DNA of 64,000 bases. It comes from Jiangella alba. GTDB lineage: Bacteria > Actinomycetota > Actinomycetes > Jiangellales > Jiangellaceae. Positions within the stretch are counted from its first letter, which is position 1. The number at the start of each line of letters is the position of its first letter. Under the pieces are notes generated by a model that worked only from the letters and a program-made list of their open reading frames with translations, was not told where the DNA came from and searched no databases. This document shows, one piece after another, positions 16,866 through 23,868 of this stretch. Made by a program: the position numbers and the translations under genes. Location of the stretch: NCBI RefSeq assembly GCF_900106035.1, contig NZ_FNUC01000004.1, positions 1,922,001-1,986,000 of the forward strand, in the 5' to 3' direction.

Positions 16866-17996
16866 ATGACGGTGATCGCCGGTGCGCAGATGGTCACGCC
16901 CGACGGCGTGGTGCAGGACGGCTGGCTGCAGACCGACGGCGAGCGCATCGCCGCGCTCGGGTCCGGCCCGCCGCCGGCGAACGCCGACCGCGACCTCGGC
17001 GGACGCTGGCTCGTGCCCGGGTTCGTCGACATGCACACGCACGGCGGGGGCGGCGGCAGCGTGGTGGGCGCCGACGACGAGGCCGTGCGCACGTTCGTCG
17101 CCACGCACCGCCGCCACGGCACCACGTCCATTGTCGCGAGCCTGGTCACCGGTGAGTACGACGCGCTCGAGCACGACGTGCGGGTGCTGGCCGAGCTGAC
17201 CGGCGAAGGGCTCGTCGCGGGCGTGCACCTGGAGGGGCCGTGGATTTCGCCGGCCCGCAAGGGCGCCCACGACGAGCGCGCCCTCCGCGTGCCCGAACCG
17301 GACGCCGTCGACCGTCTGCTCAAGGCCGGCAACGGCACGGTCCGCATGGTCACCCTCGCGCCCGAGCTCGACCACGGTCTCGACGCGGTGCGCGCGGTCG
17401 TCGCGGCGGGCGCCGTCGCCGCCGTCGGGCACACCGACGCGACCTACGACGTGACGAGGCAGGCGATCGACGCCGGCGCGACGGTCGCGACGCACCTGTT
17501 CAACGCGATGGCGCCGGTGCACCACCGCGACCCGGGCCCCATCGTGGCGCTGCTGGAGGACGAGCGGGTCACGGTCGAGTTGATCCTGGACGGCGTCCAC
17601 CTGCACGCCGCCATCGCCCGCATGGTGCGCAGCGCCGCCGGCCCGCAGCGCATCGCGCTGGTCACCGACGCCATGGACGCGACGGACATCGGCGACGGCG
17701 AGTACGTGCTCGGCGACATGGCGGTCCGGGTCCAGGACGGGGTCGCCCGGCTGGTCGAGGGCGGCTCCATCGCCGGCAGCACGCTCACCATGGACCACGC
17801 CTTCCGCTTCGCCGTCCAGCAGGCCGGGTTCACCGTGCCCGAGGCGGTGCGCGCGACGTCGGCCACGCCGGCCCGGCTGCTCGGCCTCGACGGCCGCACC
17901 GGCGCGCTCGTCCCCGGCCTCGACGCCGACCTCGTCGTGCTCGACGCCGACCTCGCCGTCGACGCCGTCATGGCCCGCGGGGAGTGGTCACCCTAG
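16866..17996 (+). CDS. nagA: N-acetylglucosamine-6-phosphate deacetylase
   Basis: 376 residues, amidohydrolase superfamily. It removes acetate from GlcNAc-6-P during amino-sugar and peptidoglycan recycling. Seen: FVDMHTHGGGG (HxH metal site), HLEGPW with the metal Glu, GHTDATYD, HLFNAMAPVHHR, LILDGVHLH, and LVTDAMDA with the catalytic Asp. The C-terminal strands close the beta-sandwich. ATG 16866 has GGAGGAACGC in front. Its 3' end overlaps the convergent 2H gene by 9 bp. No nagB or PTS gene is nearby. Confidence 0.95.
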   Translation: MTVIAGAQMVTPDGVVQDGWLQTDGERIAALGSGPPPANADRDLGGRWLVPGFVDMHTHGGGGGSVVGADDEAVRTFVATHRRHGTTSIVASLVTGEYDALEHDVRVLAELTGEGLVAGVHLEGPWISPARKGAHDERALRVPEPDAVDRLLKAGNGTVRMVTLAPELDHGLDAVRAVVAAGAVAAVGHTDATYDVTRQAIDAGATVATHLFNAMAPVHHRDPGPIVALLEDERVTVELILDGVHLHAAIARMVRSAAGPQRIALVTDAMDATDIGDGEYVLGDMAVRVQDGVARLVEGGSIAGSTLTMDHAFRFAVQQAGFTVPEAVRATSATPARLLGLDGRTGALVPGLDADLVVLDADLAVDAVMARGEWSP

Positions 17997-18581
17997 GGCG
18001 AAGCTGGCCAGCACACGGGACCGCTCCGGCTGGTACCACGCGAGGTCGACGCGGTCGGCGACGCAGGTGACGGGGACGGTGTCGCCCAGGGCGTCGCGGG
18101 TGGAGGCCACCGACACGTCCGCCGAGAGCTGGTCGAGGGTGAGGTGCGGCACGACGTCGGGGAACTCGCCGCCGTACGGCGGGCACTGCGGGAACGCCGC
18201 GACGAGCGCCTCGGTGAGCGCGCGGAACGGGTCGGCCGGCTCGGGCGCGAGGTAGACGATGCCGTTCGGGAACGTCTCCAGGCGGCGCAGCGTGAACGTG
18301 ATCGGTTCCGCGGCCGCGGCGATGGCCGCCACGGTGTCCAGCGCGGCGGGATCGGGCGCCGGCAGGAACGGCGCCAGCGCCGTGATGTGCGCGTGCGTGA
18401 ACGCCGGGTCGGGGGAGACGTACGCGCGGTCGTAGTGCTCGAACCGGCCGCGCACGAACGTCTCCAGTGCCGGAACGGGAACCTGCAGGACCGTGTAGCC
18501 CACCAAGGGTGTGTCTCCCGGGTCCGTGGCCTGCTGCGCGGCGCCCAGGCGGCGCCTCGCGGCGTTCTCGTCAGTCGTCAT
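17988..18581 (-). CDS. 2'-5' RNA ligase family protein (2H phosphoesterase fold)
   Basis: 197 residues. It carries one HxT motif in HAHITALAPF and a second in PHLTLDQL, the hallmark of the 2H fold. Compared with ThpR it is of the YjcG/mll-type that acts on unknown 2',3'-cyclic or 2'-5' linkages. It is the last gene of a leftward cluster behind parA and the small basic protein, 85 bp after the latter. A 19-bp inverted repeat spans its start. Confidence 0.8.
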   Translation of the reverse strand: MTTDENAARRRLGAAQQATDPGDTPLVGYTVLQVPVPALETFVRGRFEHYDRAYVSPDPAFTHAHITALAPFLPAPDPAALDTVAAIAAAAEPITFTLRRLETFPNGIVYLAPEPADPFRALTEALVAAFPQCPPYGGEFPDVVPHLTLDQLSADVSVASTRDALGDTVPVTCVADRVDLAWYQPERSRVLASFALG

Positions 18582-18668
18582 AGAACCCCGCTATGACTCC
18601 TTCCTCGGCCTTGCGAGGCATCCACCTGGACGCCGCTCGCGACGGCCGAGACCCGGGAGACACACCCT
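18506..18668. repeat. Long-range 19-bp perfect inverted repeat
   Basis: AGGGTGTGTCTCCCGGGTC at 18506-18524 is exactly complementary to 18650-18668, with 125 bp between. The left arm is inside the 2H coding sequence and the right arm ends at the stop of the preceding gene. In the interval a CCTCG/CGAGG hairpin (18604-18618) also occurs. Confidence 0.7.
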
Positions 18669-18954
18669 ACTCATCGGCCCAGGCGCGCAGCACGTGCGCG
18701 GCCGCCTCCTCCGCCGTCCAGCCGTAGCCGTCGGCCTTGCGCCGCAGCCGCTTGCGGTCGCGCTTGGACAGCGCGACCACGACCTCGGCGTCGTCGTCGC
18801 CGGGGCGCGCCTTCTTCTTCTTGTGCTTCTTGACCGCCTTGGCGACGTCGGCTTCGTCGACGGAGAGCGAGGAGAGGTGCGGCGCGGCGGAGCGGACGGT
18901 GCCGTCGGGACGGCGGACGAGGGCCGGCCGCGGCGGAGGCAGCGACGAGCTCAT
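18667..18954 (-). CDS. Small basic protein coupled to ParA
   Basis: 95 residues, unrecognised. It has a Pro-rich N terminus, a Lys cluster (KKHKKKKARPG), an acidic patch, then RDRKRLRRKADGYGWTAEEAAAHVLRAWADE (cited as RDRKRLRRKADGYGW and AAAHVLRAWADE). ATG 18954 overlaps the parA stop by 4 nt (ATGA). The basic and helical make-up plus coupling suggest a DNA- or RNA-binding partner of the ATPase, much as ParB-type or small RHH partners go with ParA. This is inference only. Confidence 0.6.
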   Translation of the reverse strand: MSSSLPPPRPALVRRPDGTVRSAAPHLSSLSVDEADVAKAVKKHKKKKARPGDDDAEVVVALSKRDRKRLRRKADGYGWTAEEAAAHVLRAWADE

Positions 18955-19751
18955 CGGGACACCCCCTTCGAGAACGGTCCGGCGCCGGCCCGGGACGTGC
19001 TCAGCAGCAGCGCGAGGTAGCCGGCGAAGATGCGGCCGGCCTCGCGCGCGCCCGGCGACGGCCAGCGCTGCACCGGCACCCCGGCGCCCTGGGCGCGCGA
19101 GATGGCCGAGCGCTCAGGCAGCACGGGGTCGATGACGAGGTCGCGGTAGGCGGCGATCAGCTCGTCGAGGCGGTAGCGGTGCTCGGCGGAGCCGGCCCGG
19201 AACCGGTTGACGACGATGCCGGCCGGCCGCAGCCGCAGGTTGTGGGCGCTGCGGACGGCGTCGACGGCGTCGAGTGCCTGCTGGGCGCCGGCCAGCGCGA
19301 ACGCCGTCGGCTCGGTGACGACGAGCGCGGTGTCGCTGGCCGCCAGCGCGTTGCGGGTCAGCTCGGCCAGGCTGGGCGGGCAGTCGATCAGCACGAGGTC
19401 GGCGTCGCGCAGGCCGGCCAGCGCGGTGCGCACGTGGTGGCGTCCGGCCGGGCCGTCGGGCGGATGGTTGCGCCGCTCCAGCGCGGGCTCGCCGGCGAGG
19501 ACGCGGACCGGCTCGCCCCAGCCGCTGACGGCGAGCGCGTCGCCGATGGCCACGGGGTGGTCGCCGGTGAGGACGTCGTTGGCGGTGAACCGCACGCCGT
19601 CGGGCGCCAGCACGGTGGTGGCGTTGCCCTGAGGGTCGAGATCGACGACGACGCAACGCAGCTTCTGCGCGGCCGCCGCGCCGGCCAGCCCGAGCGTGAC
19701 CGACGTCTTCCCGACGCCGCCCTTGAGGCTCAGGACGCTCACCACCGGCAC
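18951..19751 (-). CDS. ParA/MinD-family ATPase
   Basis: 266 residues. The deviant Walker A SLKGGVGKTSVT, with signature Lys, starts at about residue 8, Walker A' VVVDLDPQGNAT follows, and ADLVLIDCPPSLAELTRNAL is Walker B. It is a chromosomal orphan ParA, not next to parB or an origin, so it may position a protein cluster rather than segregate DNA. GTG 19751 is used; GTG three codons later is possible. It is coupled to the small basic protein and followed by the 2H gene. Confidence 0.88.
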   Translation of the reverse strand: MPVVSVLSLKGGVGKTSVTLGLAGAAAAQKLRCVVVDLDPQGNATTVLAPDGVRFTANDVLTGDHPVAIGDALAVSGWGEPVRVLAGEPALERRNHPPDGPAGRHHVRTALAGLRDADLVLIDCPPSLAELTRNALAASDTALVVTEPTAFALAGAQQALDAVDAVRSAHNLRLRPAGIVVNRFRAGSAEHRYRLDELIAAYRDLVIDPVLPERSAISRAQGAGVPVQRWPSPGAREAGRIFAGYLALLLSTSRAGAGPFSKGVSR

Positions 19752-19942
19752 CCCGTGAGTCTGTCACGAGGTGCGCCCCGGCGTCTCGGTCCGGAGCCCG
19801 GTGAGCGATCGAAACCGGAAACGAGACGCGGTCGCGATAAGCTCGACGTATCGACCCGAGACCCCGGCGGGTCGATCGGCGAACGACGGCACTACCAGCC
19901 GCAGCGCCATGGAAATCTGAGTGATGCGAGGAGAGCCGTCGG

Positions 19943-20626
19943 GTGAGCGACCTCATCGATACGACAGAGATGTACCTCAAGACGATCTTCGAGCTCGAAG
20001 AGGAAGGCATCGTCCCGCTCCGCGCGCGCATCGCCGAGCGGCTGCACCAGTCCGGTCCCACCGTCAGCCAGACCGTCGCCCGCATGGAACGCGACGGCCT
20101 GCTGCACGTCGACGAAGACCGTCACCTCGAGCTGTCCGAGAAGGGCCGGCTGCTGGCCATGCGCGTCATGCGCAAGCACCGCCTGGTCGAGCGGCTGCTG
20201 GTCGACGTCATCGGGCTCGACTGGGAGCTGGTGCACAACGAGGCCTGCCGCTGGGAGCACGTGGTCTCCGAGGCGGTCGAACGCCGCCTCGTCGACCTCC
20301 TGCACGAGCCGGCCGCCGACCCCTACGGCAACCCGATCCCGGGTCTGGCCGAGCTCGGCAGCTCCACCGAGGTCGAAGAGTTCCGTTCCGGCGTCCGGCA
20401 GCTGCGCCAGGCCGGCACCACCGACGGCGCCGAGGTCGTCGTCCGGCACATCGGCGAGCCGTTGCAGGTCGACGAGAAGCTGCTGGCCAGCCTGCGCGAG
20501 GCCGAGATCGTCCCGGGCCGCACCGTGCGCGCCACCACCACCGACAACGGCGTGCAGGTGCGCAGCACCGAGACCGTCGAACTGTCCGCGGCCGACGCCT
20601 CGCACATCTTCGTGAGCGTCCCGTGA
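19943..20626 (+). CDS. ideR: Iron-dependent repressor IdeR/DtxR
   Basis: 227 residues. It represses iron uptake and siderophore genes when Fe(II) is bound. Winged HTH: RARIAERLHQSGPTVSQTVARMER (cited as RARIAERL and SGPTVSQTVARMER). All DtxR metal ligands are at canonical numbers: Met10, Cys102, Glu105, His106 (site 1 set) and His79, Glu83, His98 (site 2 set). A C-terminal SH3-like domain (about 150-227) separates it from short MntR proteins. GTG 19943 follows GAGGAGAG. It is coupled by GTGA to a rhodanese gene. Confidence 0.93.
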   Translation: MSDLIDTTEMYLKTIFELEEEGIVPLRARIAERLHQSGPTVSQTVARMERDGLLHVDEDRHLELSEKGRLLAMRVMRKHRLVERLLVDVIGLDWELVHNEACRWEHVVSEAVERRLVDLLHEPAADPYGNPIPGLAELGSSTEVEEFRSGVRQLRQAGTTDGAEVVVRHIGEPLQVDEKLLASLREAEIVPGRTVRATTTDNGVQVRSTETVELSAADASHIFVSVP

Positions 20627-20946
20627 GCGCCGCCGAGGTCACCGTCGACGAGCTGATGGCGGTGTGGAAGGACGGCGGCGCCGCCATCGTCGACGTCCGC
20701 GAGCCGGGCGAGTACGTCGAGGCGCACATCCCGGGCGTGCAGCTGATCCCCATGGGGTCGGTCATCGAGCAGATCGACGACATCCCGCGCGACCGCACCG
20801 TCTACCTCGTGTGCGCGGTCGGCGGGCGCAGCGGCCAGGTGGCCGACTACCTCGACGCGCAGGGCTACGACGTCCGCAACGTCGCCGGCGGCACCCAGGC
20901 ATGGGTTCGCGCCGGGCACCCGGTCGAGACCGGCCTGCCGGAGTAG
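20623..20946 (+). CDS. Single-domain rhodanese (sulfurtransferase)
   Basis: 107 residues. One rhodanese domain: VDVREPGEYVEAHIPG (CH2A-type motif) and the active-site loop YLVCAVGGRSGQVADYL with Cys64. It moves sulfane sulfur from a donor to an acceptor such as cyanide or thiols. GTG 20623 overlaps the ideR stop, so the two are made together. The pairing is a plausible link between sulfur transfer (Fe-S supply) and iron control. A terminator follows. Confidence 0.9.
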   Translation: MSAAEVTVDELMAVWKDGGAAIVDVREPGEYVEAHIPGVQLIPMGSVIEQIDDIPRDRTVYLVCAVGGRSGQVADYLDAQGYDVRNVAGGTQAWVRAGHPVETGLPE

Positions 20947-20964
20947 CCAGGAGACGATCATGCA

Positions 20965-20990
20965 GCGGGCGGCCGGATTCGGCCGCCCGC
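20965..20990 (+). terminator. Intrinsic terminator of the ideR-rhodanese operon
   Basis: Perfect 11-bp stem GCGGGCGGCCG/CGGCCGCCCGC with loop GATT, then TTGCTGTTGT. Confidence 0.85.
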
Positions 20991-21010
20991 TTGCTGTTGT
21001 CGGGGACTGA

Positions 21011-21271
21011 TCAGACGCGGCGGACGTGCCGTACCAGCATCGCCGGGGTGTCGCGGGCCCCTCGGCCCTGCGGCGCCACGACGCCGGTGATCTCGACGTC
21101 GTCGCCCAGTTCGGCGGCGTTGTCGAACGGGCCGAGCAACTCGAACCGCTCGCCGGCGGCATCGAGCTCGAGGAACCCCTCACGCTGGGCGAGCACGAGC
21201 CTGCCCCGGCGGGTGACAGCGGTGAGCGGGTCGGCGAAGTCCGTCATGGTCTCGAACTGACTCCTCGTCAT
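21011..21271 (-). CDS. Small OB-fold-like protein of unknown function
   Basis: 86 residues. The pattern RRGRLVLAQREGFLELDAAGERFELLGPF and DDVEITGVV suggests a five-strand beta barrel. The C terminus is basic (VRHVRRV). No family name could be given. ATG 21271 is reported; ATG 21247 (MTDFADPLT) is equally possible, and neither has a convincing Shine-Dalgarno. It sits between the rhodanese terminator and prs. Confidence 0.55.
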   Translation of the reverse strand: MTRSQFETMTDFADPLTAVTRRGRLVLAQREGFLELDAAGERFELLGPFDNAAELGDDVEITGVVAPQGRGARDTPAMLVRHVRRV

Positions 21272-21352
21272 GAGCACTGAGTATGGATGGCGGGTTCGGG
21301 CGCCGTCTGGGAAATGCCCGGATTGGTCCCCGATATGCGCGTGAGCTGCCTC

Positions 21353-22297
21353 TCACGCGTCGTGGAAGAGCGCGCTCACCGACTCGCCGTTGTGGATGCG
21401 GCGGATCGCCTCCGCGAGCAGCGGCGCCACGGACAGCACCGTCAGCTTCGGGTGGGCGGCGCCGTCGGCGAGTGGCACGGTGTTGGTGCAGACGATCTCC
21501 TCGACGTCCGGCTGGTCGCCGAGGCGGCGCAGCGCGTCGTCGGCGAACAGGCCGTGCGTGCAGGCGATGCGGATGGACCGGGCGTCGCGTTCGCGCAGCC
21601 GCTCCATCAGCTCGATCAGCGTGCTGCCCTTCGCGATCTCGTCGTCGAGCACGATGATGTCGCGGCCCTCGACCTCGCCGATGATGGCGGTGATCGTCAC
21701 CTTGTCGTCGGCGAAGCGCTGCTTCGCGCCGGCCGCCACGGGCACGCCGAGCATGCGGGCGAACGCCGAGGCCGGCTTGGCGTTGCCGAGGTCGGGCGAC
21801 ACGACGACGGTGTTGGAGAGGTCGTGTCCCTGGAAGTGCGCCGCCAGCTCGCGCAGCGCGTGCAGCTGGTCGACCGGCACGCTGAAGAAGCCGTGCACCT
21901 GCGGCGAGTGCAGCGTCATCGCCAGCACGCGGTTGGCGCCGGCCGTGGTGAGGAGGTCGGCCATCAGCCGCCCGCCGATGGAGATGCGCGGCGCGTCCTT
22001 CTTGTCCGACCGCGCGTAGGCGTAGTGCGGCATGACGACGGTGGTGCGCGCGGCCGAGGCGCCCCGGGCGGCGTCGAGCATGAGGAACAGCTCGACCAGG
22101 TGCTCCTGGACCGGCGGGACGATCGGCTGGATCAGGAACACGTCGTGCTCGCGGCAGTTCGCCTGCAGCTGCACCTCGAGGCAGTCGTTGGCGAAGCGCT
22201 GGATGCGCACGGGGTTGAGGGAGGCGCCCAGCTGGGCGCAGATCTCGGCGGCCAGTTCCGGGTGGGCGCTGCCGCTGAAGACGGCGATGTCTCGCAT
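21353..22297 (-). CDS. prs: Ribose-phosphate pyrophosphokinase family protein
   Basis: 314 residues. It makes PRPP from ribose-5-phosphate and ATP. Seen: FSGSAHPELAAEIC at the N terminus, PYARSDKK-type loop as MPHYAYARSDKKDAPRISI, and the PRPP-binding loop as IIVLDDEIAKGST, which differs from the usual VDDMIDTGGT form. The divergence suggests a second, non-housekeeping paralogue. ATG 22297 has GAGAGAGGGCAGC upstream. Confidence 0.85.
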   Translation of the reverse strand: MRDIAVFSGSAHPELAAEICAQLGASLNPVRIQRFANDCLEVQLQANCREHDVFLIQPIVPPVQEHLVELFLMLDAARGASAARTTVVMPHYAYARSDKKDAPRISIGGRLMADLLTTAGANRVLAMTLHSPQVHGFFSVPVDQLHALRELAAHFQGHDLSNTVVVSPDLGNAKPASAFARMLGVPVAAGAKQRFADDKVTITAIIGEVEGRDIIVLDDEIAKGSTLIELMERLRERDARSIRIACTHGLFADDALRRLGDQPDVEEIVCTNTVPLADGAAHPKLTVLSVAPLLAEAIRRIHNGESVSALFHDA

Positions 22298-22376
22298 GGT
22301 CGCTGCCCTCTCTCGCGTCGAGTCGGCGTGGTCGAGGTGTCGTCGGCCGGCTGCGGCTGCCGCCGCGGGCAGCATC

Positions 22377-22847
22377 TCACACGTGCGGGGCCCGGCCGTC
22401 ATGCGGCGCGACGATCGCCGCGACGATCTCGCCGAGCTGGTCGATCTGCTCGGGCGTGAGCGGGTCGAAGAGGACGCCGCGGACCTCCTCGACGTGGCCC
22501 GGCGCGGCCTCGGCCAGCACCGCGAAGCCGTCGTCGGTGAGCGAGGCGACCGTGGTGCGGCCGTCGGTGTCGTGCTTGCGGCGACGCACCCAGCCGGCCT
22601 GCTCGAGCCGGGACACGGCGTGCGACAGCCGGCTCGGCGACGAGCCGACCAGGCGTGCCAGCCGCGTCATCGTCAGCTCGCGGTTCGGCGCCTCGGAGAG
22701 CATGGCGAGGATCATGTAGTAGGCGTGCGGCATGCCGGCGTCGCGTTGCAGCTGCCGGTCCAGGGAGGCCCACAGCAGCTGGTTGGCCAGCAGGTAGGTC
22801 CGCCACACCGTCTGTTCGTCCTCACTCAGCCACCGCGTCGACTTCAC
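22377..22847 (-). CDS. MarR-family regulator, leaderless start
   Basis: 156 residues. Winged HTH at about 45-115 (ELTMTRLARLVGSSPSRLSHAVSRLE, shown as TMTRLARLVG and SRLSHAVSRLE; wing RRKHDTDGRTTVASLTDDG). The start is GTG 22847: a -10 box TATGCT (22855-22860) lies 7 nt before it, whereas an ATG at 22859 falls inside that box. A perfect palindrome at 22869-22882 overlaps the -35 region and faces the VOC gene, so the protein probably represses both directions. Confidence 0.88.
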   Translation of the reverse strand: MKSTRWLSEDEQTVWRTYLLANQLLWASLDRQLQRDAGMPHAYYMILAMLSEAPNRELTMTRLARLVGSSPSRLSHAVSRLEQAGWVRRRKHDTDGRTTVASLTDDGFAVLAEAAPGHVEEVRGVLFDPLTPEQIDQLGEIVAAIVAPHDGRAPHV

Positions 22848-22854
22848 GTCGCAC

Positions 22855-22882
22855 AGCATACGATGATGGTTGAAGGTTCAAC
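22855..22882 (-). promoter_or_regulatory. MarR operator GTTGAA-GG-TTCAAC and marR promoter
   Basis: GTTGAAGGTTCAAC (22869-22882) is a perfect 6-2-6 dyad of the TTGAA-N2-TTCAA kind bound by MarR proteins. On the minus strand it supplies the -35 TTGAAC, 15 bp from -10 TATGCT. On the plus strand it sits just upstream of the VOC gene. Confidence 0.65.
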
Positions 22883-22898
22883 TATCCGAGGAGGGGCT

Positions 22899-23375
22899 GT
22901 GGAGGTCAAGGAGCTGGGGCACCTCGTGCTCTACGTGCGCGACATCGGGCGGTCGGTGGCGTTCTACCGCGACGTGCTCGGCTGGCGGCAGGTGCTGCCG
23001 AAGCCGGACGGCGCCGGGTCCGGCCCGCTGCCCATGCCGTTCGCCATGTTCAACGCGCCGTCGGGCCGCACCCACCACGAGCTGCTGCTGATCGAGGTCG
23101 GCCCCGACGCGGCGGGGCTGCCGGCCGGGCGGCGGGTCGGGCTGTACCACTTCGGCCTGAAGATCGGCACGTCCGACGACGAGCTGCGGGCGGCGCTGCG
23201 GACGCTGCAGGAGGCCGGCGCGACGGTGCTCGGCGCCACCGACCACGTGGTGACGCACAGCCTCTACATCGCCGACCCCGACGGCAACGAGATCGAGCTG
23301 TACGTCGACGTGCCCGGCATGGACTGGGACGACGCGGAGCTGCTGGCCTCGCCACCGCGTGCGCTCCAGCTCTGA
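22899..23375 (+). CDS. VOC-family (glyoxalase/ring-cleavage dioxygenase fold) protein
   Basis: 158 residues. Two beta-alpha-beta-beta-beta modules: VKELGHLVLYVRDIGRSVAFYRDVLGW (cited as LGHLVLYVRDIGRS and AFYRDVLGW) with a metal His, GLYHFGLKI with a second His, and YIADPDGNEIELYVD with the metal Glu. It resembles catechol 2,3-dioxygenase-like lyases. GTG 22899 follows GAGGAGG. It shares the MarR operator region and is the likely MarR target. Confidence 0.82.
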   Translation: MEVKELGHLVLYVRDIGRSVAFYRDVLGWRQVLPKPDGAGSGPLPMPFAMFNAPSGRTHHELLLIEVGPDAAGLPAGRRVGLYHFGLKIGTSDDELRAALRTLQEAGATVLGATDHVVTHSLYIADPDGNEIELYVDVPGMDWDDAELLASPPRALQL

Positions 23376-23388
23376 CGGGGCGCCGCCC

Positions 23389-23394
23389 TAGGGT
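23389..23394 (+). promoter_or_regulatory. -10 box TAGGGT for leaderless ATG 23401
   Basis: TAGGGT ends 6 nt before the start codon and there is no Shine-Dalgarno. Confidence 0.5.
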
Positions 23395-23400
23395 GGGCCG

Positions 23401-23781
23401 ATGATCGCTGCCATCATCGGCGTCGTCGTCGACTGCCCCGACCCGAGGGAGCTCGCGCCGTTCTACGAGGCGCTGCTCGGTGCGCGACGCACTCGCGACA
23501 CCCCTGACTGGGTCGAGCTCGAGGCCGGCCCGCTGACCCTGTCGCTGCAGCGCACCCGGCATTTCATCGCACCCGATTGGCGCCGCGGCGACCCGCCTCA
23601 GCAGCTGCATCTCGACCTCACCGTCACCGATCTCGATGTCGGCGAACGGCGGGTGGTCGAGCTCGGCGGCTCGGTGCTCGAATCGTCGGACAAACCGATC
23701 GGGTACCGGGTGTTCGCCGACCCCGTCGGTCATCCGTTCTGCCTCGTGACGCCGGAGGGCATCGCGCCGTACGTCACCTGA
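23401..23781 (+). CDS. VOC-family glyoxalase-like protein
   Basis: 126 residues, single VOC repeat pair typical of short Glyoxalase_6-type proteins: IIGVVVDCPDPRELAPFYEALLG, later QQLHLDLTVTDLDVGERRVVELG, and GYRVFADPVGHPFCLVTPEG. The usual first metal His is replaced by Val-Val-Asp context, so catalysis is doubtful; such proteins often bind drugs. It is read from its own leaderless promoter 25 bp after the previous VOC gene. Confidence 0.8.
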   Translation: MIAAIIGVVVDCPDPRELAPFYEALLGARRTRDTPDWVELEAGPLTLSLQRTRHFIAPDWRRGDPPQQLHLDLTVTDLDVGERRVVELGGSVLESSDKPIGYRVFADPVGHPFCLVTPEGIAPYVT

Positions 23782-23868
23782 CGTAGGCGCGATGCCGCAT
23801 CCTGACGGATGTGTGCGAGCAGCGCGCACGCGAGCGTGGGGTTCCACACACCCGCTCAGGAGGTATCC

